DNA of 64,000 nt from Lepeophtheirus salmonis (lineage: Eukaryota > Arthropoda > Copepoda > Siphonostomatoida > Caligidae). A program made the position numbers and the translations under genes. Positions within the stretch are counted from its first letter, which is position 1. The number at the start of each line of letters is the position of its first letter. The stretch spans positions 11,831,907 through 11,895,906 of the forward strand of contig NC_092584.1 in assembly GCF_016086655.4 (NCBI RefSeq), read 5' to 3'. This document shows, in pieces, positions 37,189 through 46,593 of the stretch. The notes beneath the pieces were generated by a model. The model searched no databases. It saw only the letters and a list, made by a program, of their open reading frames with translations, and had not been told where the DNA came from.

Positions 37189-37190
<2 letters not shown>
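36441..37190 (-). mobile_element. Tc1/mariner relic, family C copy 3, best preserved
   Basis: The low-coordinate end is TA then CCAAGTGGTCCATTAACATC, the family terminal repeat, with TTTGAATTTTAAACTTC inside it. On the minus strand, 37150-36830 encodes the DNA-binding half (a KFETLERKKGSVKKV stretch, KSPQVHEGPYKRS, then LVRMERQLLTPEMKE and FRCKTLLNES). It passes directly into C-terminal text at 36780-36590 (ALMPIPSTILYG, PNIKAFKDTVSQHWDAMTEY, and AIMAAKDGHI in another frame). The middle with the first two catalytic Asp residues is gone. A 46-nt T run abuts the high-coordinate side, so the second terminal repeat was not confirmed. It is non-autonomous and frameshifted. Confidence 0.8.

Positions 37191-37236
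<46 letters not shown>
37191..37236. repeat. Poly(T) run of 46 nt
   Basis: An uninterrupted T tract. It could be genuine or a polymerase/assembly artefact. Confidence 0.95.
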
Positions 37237-37237
<1 letters not shown>

Positions 37238-37239
37238 TA

Positions 37240-39980
37240 ACTCATTATTTATTCTTTAATATATCGAAATAGGAACTCATTTCTATCACTTTAATTAATT
37301 ATTTAATTATTCATATGATTGCTCATCTATCAGAGCTTATAAAAAAACTTGAGAAACTTGCTACATGACATCAAGTAGCAATAATAAATATCTTACAACA
37401 AACCCATTTCAAAACTGAATAGCTCTAAAATAGAAGCGCTTATGATGTACAGAATGAGATAGGACTTACATATCATTAATAACATTAACCTTTGAACAGC
37501 TCATCAAATATTTTTGTAGATAGCAAGCTAATTCTGTAACTATCAAAATATAAATTACCATATTTTAATGAGAAATAACCTTATTTCTTTGAAATAATAA
37601 TCTATTTATTTTATATATTATATCTTGATTCCGTACAACATTTTTTATACCCCCCTCCTCTTAATTTTCTCTACTCTTTCATATCCACTCTCCAGAAATG
37701 ATTTTGAATTTTGAGCTATAAAATAACTAAACAAATTTCAATTTGCGTTTACATAATATTATAAAAGACCCAAGAGTTGTAAATCACAATCCCTGCTCGT
37801 ATCAAAGATGAAAATCGGCAAAACATGCTTGGCAGCATCAGTAGATACCTAGGTGATGTGAAATCATTTTTCACGTCACCTAGGTTTGTGATACATAGGT
37901 TGTTCCTTAATGTTTTTGACCTCAAAGAAACTTTGAGTGGTAATCTCCATCTGTTTTATCCACTTGATATATTGGCATTATTTTTTGTTGAATTCTTTTT
38001 GAAAAAGTATCAAATCATTTACTTTTTCCTGTAACTAACTTTGTAATTGATTGTATGCATTTTCCACGTAGCTGTGTCAAATGTACTTTTTATGCTGCAT
38101 AAGTACTTTTATACTTTTAGAAATTTTGGGAGATATACGTAAATAATTAAGAACTCAGGTGTATTTAATAGAATATATTGCCACTTCAATATACAACTAC
38201 TTCAACACTAATTTCTGGCAATTACGAACAGATTTATGAGCCTATAGCGTACATTATATATTACGTACGCTATATAGTATATGTATTGAAAGTGCATTCA
38301 TTGTGTATTCGTTTGATGTTCACTCATTGACTCACTTTAAAAACATAATCCTTTATGTATATTTACTAGGATTAAAGAACAATAGCAATGAAAAGTCATG
38401 TGATTTAGATAATAATGGCTGCCTTTGCTTATGAGACGTCAGTATCTATAATGTATCACGCAACTTTCTATCGAAAAGAAACAGGGTTCCAATCAAGGTT
38501 ACATTGTATAAGTGTTTACCCTCATGTAATATTTTTCTTTCTATCTCGAAATTGGAGGCAGCCTAAGCATCAGTGGGGGGGGCTGGAGGGGTTGTTTTGC
38601 TTTTTAAGAGATTGTTTTTTTTGTCAGGATGTCAAAGTTTTACGAAACAATAGTGCTAAAAAAATCCGAATACAACTAGGGACGACGGGAGAAACAGAAC
38701 TAATTCAATTTTATATAACATTCAAGGTTCTGAACACTGGTAAAATGAAAATAAGTAAAAATCAACAACTAACAAAAATAAATTGTATATTTTTATGTAT
38801 CTAAGTAGGTAATACAGCTTTTGAACTTATGCTGGCGTGAGATTGTGAGATCTTATGCCAACTTTCTACATTGTATTTCAGTTGAGAAAATTCTTTTCCA
38901 AATAATACAGATTTATCTTCCAACGGTACCTCCAACAGGAAGGAGGTGGCTATGTCTCAGGGAGAACCAATATCTAAGTCTTTTTAAAGTAGCAACATAC
39001 ATGAGAGGCTAACTCGTCAATCGAAACAGCAGAAAGTTATACATAAAGCATAGAAAAAAGATTTTAGCCTATCTTGAGATAAAACTTCAACTATTTATTC
39101 TTGCAATCTGTACAATTATTCCTTATCTCTCAATTTTCTTGATGGTATCGAATAAGAGGTAGAACCCGAAAAAGTTATATAATTGAGCAAAATTCGAGAG
39201 ATGTTATCGCTCTTCTAAAATGATGAGCGCTCTCCCGCTCTCGCTCCATTATTTTGAGCGGTGCTCTCTAATGCTTGTCGACAATTTAGAATAAATAACT
39301 TGTATTTTTTAATCTGGGAAAACAGCTTGTTGTATGTAGATTTAAACTATTAAGAAGTACTCTACAAATCGAATTATTTACAGTTTAATTGGTTAATGCT
39401 TCAATATACCCTAAAAATGGATTTGCAATAGTCTATCAAATTGTAGTCTAACATATTTAAAAGCGCTACCTTTCTATGTAACATGTATTTAATTGCCACC
39501 GGTCGATTTTTCTATATATTTTTGCCTTACAATTGTTCTTAATGTTCATTGCTTAAATTCAAAGTACTTCTTGTTAAGCTATGCCCGAGCATCGTTTATA
39601 ATATGAATAATATTCTATAGGTGGAAAAATTGGCAAGCGACAAACTGACTTTGGACTCTTTCAGTTTCTAATAAAAGGGAAGTTTGCATTATAAATTAAG
39701 GCAAGTACATGTATAAGAAAAGTTACGTCACGAGATTTCAGCGCCCCCTTGTGACAGATATCGAATGGCCCAAAAAGAAATTGAATACAAAAATGGTTTT
39801 ATTGAGCTTACATACACGATTAATTATAATAAACAAATGTAATAATTACTTTCATAATAATTTCTTTAATTTACTTTATTTCGCATACAAATGCCTTGAC
39901 TTCCGAAAGTAGAAGATATAGAATATATTTTCTTTGACAATTAAGCAAATTGTTTTCGTAAATGTATGGTGCACGGTAAA
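37240..39980. other. Unassigned AT-rich DNA
   Basis: No gene is recognised. Open frames at 38415-38804 and 38821-39012 (+) have no domain, and their composition does not differ from the flanks. Confidence 0.35.
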
Positions 39981-39990
39981 TTCGATAGAA

Positions 39991-40050
39991 CATATTCATA
40001 CAAGGACAATTCGTATAAAACATTTCCGTATAAGGACAATTGGTATAAAT
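39991..40050. repeat. Two tandem 30-bp units
   Basis: CATATTCATACAAGGACAAT plus TCGTATAAAA is followed at once by CATTTCCGTATAAGGACAAT plus TGGTATAAAT. They look like subterminal repeats of a DNA element. Confidence 0.7.
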
Positions 40051-40189
40051 CAATGAGGAAACGGGGATAAAATTTATGAATTTTCATTTTGTACCCCAAA
40101 TGTGGGGGGTGTTTACTGGTACCACCGATACTTAAGTAACTACTAAGAACCCCTTACACCCCCCCCACATATACCCCGAAACATCCAAA

Positions 40190-40590
40190 ACAGAATGAAC
40201 TTGAGCTCTATAGCTTAAGTACAAGTCGAGAAAATGACACTTGAACGTGATCAACGAATTTCCATTTGCGCACTCCCAGCAGTTGGGCATCTGCAGGAGC
40301 ACTGTATACACCATCATCAAGTTACAAACCTTGGAAAGGAAGAAGGGCTCTGTCAAAATGGCAATCTGGACCAGGAGGAGTTAAAGAAAACAGTTAAGGC
40401 CAATCTCCTGAAGTCCATGAGGGCCCATGGAAACATTACCCCCACCCTACACCTCAAAGGGGGATACATTAATGATTAATAGAGGTCAGACACACATTAT
40501 TTATAATATTAATTTTGTTGAAATTCTAGAGTTGACTATTAAGTTACATCTTGTTGAAGTTTAAAATTCAAAGTTTCCAAATTTTCATAT
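40190..40590 (+). mobile_element. Tc1/mariner relic, family C copy 4
   Basis: ACTTGAACGTGATCAACGAA and TTTGCGCACTCCCAGCAG match copies 1 and 2. GAAGAAGGGCTCTGTCAAAA, then AAGTCCATGAGGGCCCATGG, matches copy 3 inverted. It ends in GTTGAAGTTTAAAATTCAAA, the inner terminal-repeat text. Everything after the KSMRAH block is deleted, so it is shorter than the other copies. Confidence 0.7.
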
Positions 40591-40821
40591 ACAACTTGAT
40601 ATGAAGAAAATCAGACAGTTGCGAAGAAGAAATTCACTAACTAACTTCTGACTATGAGCCTTTAGAAGAAAAAGGATGATCAATAATACTATTTTATTTG
40701 TGAGATAATGCAATAATTAACTACCTAAGCACACTTTGTCATTATTACATTTTATTGAAAAATAAATAATCATATAAATAAATATAGAAGTAGGTCCTAT
40801 AATTGTAATTGATTAATTGCT

Positions 40822-41253
40822 TCATTTTCGTAGTAACTGTGGGATATGTGGAGCAGAGGGATGGAATCCGGTTTCATCAGCATACCAAGTGACGATATAG
40901 ATTTGTCCATCATCCCCAACAAACTCATAAGATCCCTTCATGGTCACAACATCCTCTTCACCAATCCGTGTCATAGAGCCAACAGCCTCTTGCTTGATCC
41001 CATTCTCGGTTTCGAAGCCATATTCAAAGTTTCCAATACCCTCAAGTGTTCCTGGAGCGGTGAAGCGGTTATTGAGAATAGCAATAGGGGGTCTGGAACG
41101 TTGATTGTTGTTTTGTGGGGCAGCAAAGGAGGATGAGAGAAGGAATGTTGTTACAAGGAGTAGGGTGGATGGGACCTGCAAATTATTAGAATGTATGTTA
41201 TTTATAAATAAACTATCCAAATATTTATAAAATAAACTTACAAAGGACTTCAT
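40822..41253 (-). CDS. Short RR-1 cuticular protein (CPR), two exons
   Basis: Exon 1 is 41242-41253 (ATG AAG TCC TTT, MKSF) with a perfect GTAAGT donor. The intron is 41176-41241 (66 nt), ending TTTGCAG. Exon 2 is 40822-41175. The product is 121 residues (124 if the in-frame ATG at 41262 is used). MKSFVPSTLLLVTTFLLSSS then FAAPQ is a strong signal peptide. Chitin_bind_4 lies at about residues 53-116: NFEYGFETENGIKQEAVG, MKGSYEFVGDDGQIYIVTWY, YADETGFHPSAPHIP. The ETENGI and YADETGF words are classic RR-1. The protein ends soon after at QLLRK and lacks the PIPYPEIADAV tail of its neighbours. A minus-strand AATAAA (plus TTTATT, 40751-40756) lies about 70 nt after the stop. The intron is a multiple of three without stops, so an unspliced message would also be open but would lose the continuous signal peptide. 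Confidence 0.93.
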   Translation of the reverse strand: MKSFVSLFYKYLDSLFINNIHSNNLQVPSTLLLVTTFLLSSSFAAPQNNNQRSRPPIAILNNRFTAPGTLEGIGNFEYGFETENGIKQEAVGSMTRIGEEDVVTMKGSYEFVGDDGQIYIVTWYADETGFHPSAPHIPQLLRK

Positions 41254-41304
41254 TTTAAACATGTGTTGCTTTTCTTGTTGTTGTGAGCAGGCTTGGAATA
41301 GAAA

Positions 41305-41341
41305 TGATGAGGATTATTGGGGATAACTCTTCTTTTATATA
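41305..41341 (-). promoter_or_regulatory. TATA box and initiator of the CPR gene at 41253
   Basis: On the minus strand TATATAAAA spans 41341-41333, and TCATCATTTC begins at 41310, about 31 nt downstream. Confidence 0.68.
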
Positions 41342-41344
41342 AAA

Positions 41345-41830
41345 TTACTTAGCTTTACATAACATTTTGGTATGGATGTGAATGTAATTGGTTACGAAGG
41401 TCTTTAAGAAAGAGGGTTCAAAATATCCTCTTTCTTCTTCTTCTTCAATTATAATTCCATTAATAATTAAATACTCTGTACAATCTACAGGGTATACAAT
41501 ATACATACAAAGAAATTACTCTCATTATCCAAATAATAAATATAAAAATCACTATCATTTGTTGTTTTTCAATAACCTCACACACAAACATCAGAAAAAT
41601 AAACCTTCAAATAAGAAAAATACTGCATACAAAACATTAAGCATACCAAAAATGTACCTATGTATGCATTTGATATTTACTTTTAATCCCTTGATTTATA
41701 AATAAGTAATAAAAAAATGAAAAGACTTCAGAGAACGAGATTTCAAAAGTAATTATCTCGCTCCTCCAATCCCCACTTTCATTGCCTTACAAGTCATTCC
41801 AACCCAATGCCTTCGCAAGCATTTAGTACA
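41345..41830. other. Unassigned DNA upstream of the CPR gene at 41253
   Basis: No coding feature beyond a compositionally ordinary open frame at 41388-41705. Confidence 0.3.
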
Positions 41831-41842
41831 ACTATTGGTCAT

Positions 41843-42053
41843 GAAGAGAAGGACCTATCATATATCGCGAGGCGAATTTTCGTAACTTGGAGATGGCAAG
41901 GAACATGCAGATCCAAACGTCATTTTTAAGAATCAATTCACTAATACACGCGCTACAAATGGCCGAGGTACAGGGTAGGATTGATTTGTATTTTTTACAA
42001 GCAAGTCCGAGGGAGACCCTAAAGGGAAAAATTGTTATTTTTGCCATCAAGAA
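41843..42053 (+). other. Isolated coding-like island, unknown
   Basis: After a TGA near 41842 the plus frame is open to the TGA at about 42051-42053, roughly 68 codons, and includes LEMARNMQIQTSFLRINSLI, HALQMAEVQGRIDLYFLQAS and PRETLKGKIVIFAIKN. Codons such as GCG, CGC, GAG and CTT-rich helical text contrast with the surrounding AT-rich DNA. There is no start codon at its head and no recognised family. An overlapping minus frame (41832-42050) is also open. It could be an exon fragment of a duplicated host gene. Confidence 0.35.
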
Positions 42054-42054
42054 T

Positions 42055-42769
42055 TGAAACCTCGTTTTATCTATTTTCGAAAGTGTAAAAATTACCCAAT
42101 CCTTCAGATGGTTGAGGAAGTGATCTGAATAAACTTTAATGTGAGACTGAGTCCCTCAGATTGTATCATCCTTACGCTATAAAGGTAGGTGGTATATTAA
42201 GTCCCTTATCTCCAGAGAACAAAGCAGAAAGCACAAGAATTCCGTATATGGCTCCGTGATAACGTCTCTCAAGCAATTATAATCCTCAATTCAAACTCCA
42301 TTGATAACACAATATAAAATCTTCAGTATCGATTATAAGTCAGAATTAACTCGAAATCCTCTCTTCTTGATCTGATTTCCCCATCAGATCTCTGGATTTG
42401 CCTGTTTTTTTTTTTGTTTCCGTCCTTGTGTCATTAACCTTATTTTAATTAAACATCCTCGTTTCGTTTTGGTTTTTTAAACCAAAACATGATAATAAGT
42501 TTATTTTACTTTATCTTTGAATAATTGGTTCGTTTCAACCCAAGTACAAGACTTTAATTTACAGATAATGCATATTTGTAATACATGTTCTGTGTTATGT
42601 TAAGACCTAAAAAAATAATTAAAAATAAAAAAAGCCACAAAACGTTGCATTTTGTGTATAAATTTATAAACCAAGACATTTATAAAACATGAAAAAAGCT
42701 ATGACAACACATGGTAGTTTTTATTTATTTGTGGTTTTTCTCTATAGCTTGATGAGTATATATGTATAC
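42055..42769. other. Unassigned DNA
   Basis: No gene was recognised. The stretch 42200-42300 has short open stretches only. Confidence 0.3.
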
Positions 42770-43690
42770 AGGGGCGTCCTCAGGGTTATCAAGATTAACA
42801 GAAATACAAGGTTAGACCATAACGCGTATACGACTGATGCTTGACTTCCACCACCCCTTTAATATTGACGTCAAAGTAAATGAGTGGGTGTGTGTTTTGT
42901 CAAAATCTGTTTTTCCTGCCCAGCAGTCGGTATGATACATTAAATTGAAAATTATAGCAATAGTGACGTCATAAACTATAAGTGGCTGCGTGTTTTGTCT
43001 AAATCTGCCTGTCTTGCCCAGCAGTCCGTAATATACAGCAGATTGAAAATTCCAGTAAGCCCGAGTACATGATGGTCTAACCTTGTATTTTTCTTAACCT
43101 TTAAAGAGTTATATATAAACATCTATATATTTTTTTTTTTTTTGGGGGGTTAAAAATAATCCAAAATTTAAAATTGTGTGGAAAAAAATAAACTTTTCAG
43201 AAAATTAAATTGAAAAATTAAATTTCAATTATTAGTTTTTTGAATTTTTTTCAAAAATTCATAACTATTATCAAAGTTTTTCAAAAAAAAACAAAAGTAT
43301 TTACAAAAACAAGCAAAAAAAATCAGGAAAAAATTGCAAAAATTCATAGTTTTTCTAAGAATTTTTTTTTTTTTGAATTTTGAAAGCTATTAACAAAAAA
43401 TTTAAATTATTATTTTTTTGGAAGAACAATGAATTTCTACAATTTTTTCCACAAAATTTATCATTAGAAATTTGTTACCAAAAAATCTATTTTTTTTTTG
43501 TGAATAGCTCTGAATTTTGAAAATTTTTGAAAATAGTTATGGATTTTGGAAATTTTTTTCAAAAAATTAAATTTTTCAATTTTTTTTCGGATAAGTTTAT
43601 TTTTTCCAATTTTTTTCGAAACAAATTTAATTTTTATACTTTTTCTAAAAATTTCTAATATTTTGTTTCTTTTTGGCTGTATGGACTATA
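42770..43690 (+). repeat. A/T-rich CAGGGGCGTCC element, interrupted by a MITE
   Basis: It starts CAGGGGCGTCCTCAGGGTTA at 42770. After the inserted MITE (42790-43108) it continues with a T run, GGGGGG and several hundred bases of TTCAAAAATT-type text shared with 62120-62540. The 3' end is not defined. Confidence 0.5.
42786..43112. mobile_element. MITE with ~25-bp inverted ends and a 98-bp tandem pair
   Basis: The left end has AATACAAGGTTAGACCAT (from about 42801), and the right end has ATGGTCTAACCTTGTATTTT (from about 43071), a near-perfect inverted repeat that extends outward through TTAAC(A)/CTTAA. Inside are two tandem units of about 98 bp, each starting with TGACGTCA (42866-42873 and 42964-42971) and running through GTGTTTTGTC, CTGCCCAGCAGTC/TTGCCCAGCAGTC and ATTGAAAATT. 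TTAT on both flanks may be the target duplication. It carries no coding capacity. Confidence 0.75.
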
Positions 43691-45776
43691 ATGGACTTCT
43701 TGATATTATAGGTAGAGCTCATTGAGATTCCAACACTCTGCACCCTTTCAATAAAGAGTTTTTTTGTTGCTCAACAATAACTACTAGGGATTACTAGAAT
43801 ATATATTTTGTTCAAGTTGTAATTTGTATACAAGTTACAACCTATTAAGTTATATTAACGAACGGCTTCAAATGCAGACTTTAAAGTGATCTAAAAAACT
43901 AAGTAATATAAAATGCTAAGAGTAAAATTGAAAGGGATATCCGGTTGATAAATAGTTAAATTATTGACTATTGCCATGAAAAATATTTATCAATAAAGGT
44001 CTTATGGTTTCCATGACCTGGTCAATGATCAATTAATTAAGGTCTCAAGAATCTGTGGTAAGGGTGTTTGGTGGGGTATCTGGATTTTTAGGGAACATTT
44101 TTTAATAAAAATGTATTTACAATTCAATAGAAGACTTTTTAGTTTAAGCCTTATTACAGCCCACAGTTAAATTATTCATAAATGTATAAAACAAAGTTCG
44201 TCAGCTTGTCTGTCAATGTATCATTTTTGAATGTTTGCTTGATATCATAGAACTATGTGACTACTTAATCTAAGAAATAACATTGTATCTACGAGCATAT
44301 GTAACTTAAATTTAGTACGTCATATAAAAAAAGTAAGAAAAAAAAAGGAAGTGCATCCATTTATATTGACAAAATACATTTTTTGTACATGCGTTGGCAT
44401 TTACCAACGGCTAATTTTGATGTCTTTGCTTAATACACCATGCAACAGAATTTTGGCCACTTAAAACCACATTTATTATTGTTATAAAAGCCGTTGAACA
44501 CGAACATGCCCATTATAACGTTCAACCCTTACAGGTTTGGCCATTAAACCCTTTTTTTAAACCAAGTTTTTAGGGTATAACTACGATTCAGTCCCATATT
44601 TCGACATGAAAGAACTACATATGTAGATGAAAATCAAAGAAAAGAAAAACAAATTGAAACAAACATTTCAGCATTTGAAAAATGAATTATTTGTTTCTTT
44701 ATCTTGATTAAAAATAATATAAAAATATATATAACCACCAAAAAATTGAATGAAATGAAGGACCTTACTTAGAAGCTAATATCTTTTTTATTTTTTCTTC
44801 AAGTGCTTTATATCCTAGCTGAAGAGATAGAAAATACTTAATATTTCAATTTAAAAAAATTATCTTTAAAAAAAGTCAATTTTGATTGATTTGTGGTAAA
44901 TTTATTTTGTAATATGTATTAAGAAATCAAATAAAATATGCTGGTTATGTTCCGTAAATATATATTAATAATATTAATCCGGGAAAAAATCGCTCGTTTA
45001 TGAATTTCAAATAATTTGAATATGAAGTATCTATAAACTTGTTTAATCTCCTTATCAAGCTGATATTTCAACTAAATGTGACGTAGCAATTATAATTTGT
45101 ACAATCTTCATATACACGTACAATTAACACGAACAAAATTGCAATTTATATAATTTGCTAATTATTTTGCTATTATTCTTTGTAAATTTTTACAATGTAA
45201 CTCCTATTGAATGTATATTTATTTGATTGAGGTATTCTATAAAATTTTATAACTAGGTTTTTTTTTTTCAATAGAAAATATTAGAGAGATTAATTATTTG
45301 CAAATAAGTAAAAATATCCTCTAGCAATATTTCAATTGATGTTGAATATAATCAATTATCTAAATTTTCTTATTGCTCTCTTAAGTTGTTGGCTAACAAA
45401 TATAATTAGGGTACGTATCCTAATTACGGGGACATAATTGGAATGAGTGCAGTAGTAAACGTTTACCCAGGTTAATAAAAAATTAGGATAGATTTCATTT
45501 GTTGGATACGTCAATTTGGTGGCAATTCAAAATACAGATAAATTTGGATATTGATGAGTTTTTTGTTTCGGTCTGAAAATCCTATACAGGTCTGCGACTT
45601 TAATTAATTCTATTACACATGAGTAGTACCGTGCTGGTCTTTATTAAGGACGGAGTACCAAAGTCCAGTCCCACTTATCGGTCCTTAAAAAAAGTAAATT
45701 GATCCCTCATGATATCATAGAGGGATTTTTTTTCTTTCTTAATTTATTATTACTAGATTTAGGATTTGTGAGTGAT
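43691..45776. other. Unassigned AT-rich DNA
   Basis: A GTATACAAGTTACAACC word near 43830 resembles the end of the MITE at 52828. The stretch 45625-45730 is locally GC-richer. No gene was recognised. Confidence 0.35.
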
Positions 45777-46593
45777 TACTCAATCACTTGTTTGAAAAGT
45801 ACGTGCAAAGTACAAGAGATGGTAGTACTGGTACGTATCGAGGCTATGTTTAGTTAATAGCATCTCTTGGAAGAACACAGACCAAAGTGGAGGGATTTTC
45901 AAGAAATTGATCCAAAAAAAATTGTGTCTTGATCGTGTGTTTCACTTTATGAAATGCAAAGCGCATTAGAAAACTAAAAAGAAGGTTGATAAACATTATG
46001 CGGACCATGCACCTTCAATTTGATCAGTTTAGATGTGGTTTCATATTTTTTGGAGTTGTCATATGGCCACAAGCGACATGGAAGCCCTGTTGAGATTACT
46101 ACACTAGAAACCATTGATGACACCTATGATATGATTATGAATGACAGAAGAAATAATGTGCGTGAGATTGCTAGTGTTGTTGGATATCGAGTTGGAACCC
46201 AATTTCAACTAATTTTGCGACCACAACTGCTGAGGTGTGAGCTGGCGCATTGTCGTGATGGAAAAGGACATTTTTGTGGGCCTTTCAGGGGTGTTTATCT
46301 TGCAACTTGGTTTTCAAACAATCCAATAACGGTGAACAATATGTGCATGTGATAGTTTTAACCTTTTCCATATAGTCAAAGAGGATTGTTCCTTCCAAAT
46401 CCAAAAGACAGTCACGATAATCTTTCCGGCCAATTCCTCCATTCAAACGAATGCCAAATAGAAAGAAATTATCCGATCTGGCTGAAAGCTGGTGGGTGTT
46501 CTTCCAAGAGATGCTACTAACTAAACATAACCTCAATATGCGCAGGTAGTGCCATCTATTGGTCTTTGTACATAATTGTCAAGAGACCCTCAT
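45777..46593 (+). mobile_element. Mariner family A copy with both ends
   Basis: The left end (45785-45890) and right end (46490-46590, inverted) share GAGGTTATGTTTAGTTAGTA and GCATCTCTTGGAAGAACAC, so the copy has terminal inverted repeats of about 100 bp or more. TA lies outside both ends. The plus strand at 46020-46250 encodes HGSPVEITTLETIDDTYDMI and NDRRNNVREIASVVGYRVGT, the mariner linker and second HTH. From about 46200 the frame (ELAHCRDGKGHFCG) no longer looks like transposase, and the catalytic domain is absent. It is a non-autonomous derivative. Confidence 0.78.

Noticed and set aside
38415..39012. Two open frames of 129 and 63 codons on the plus strand
   Set aside because: No start context, domain or compositional signal. 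Lengths are expected by chance in scanning 64 kb.
39991..40050. CRISPR-like short repeats
   Set aside because: Only two adjacent units without spacers, in a eukaryotic context.
46285..46536. 83-codon minus-strand open frame
   Set aside because: It lies within the mariner family A copy and spans its terminal repeat, so it is not an independent gene.
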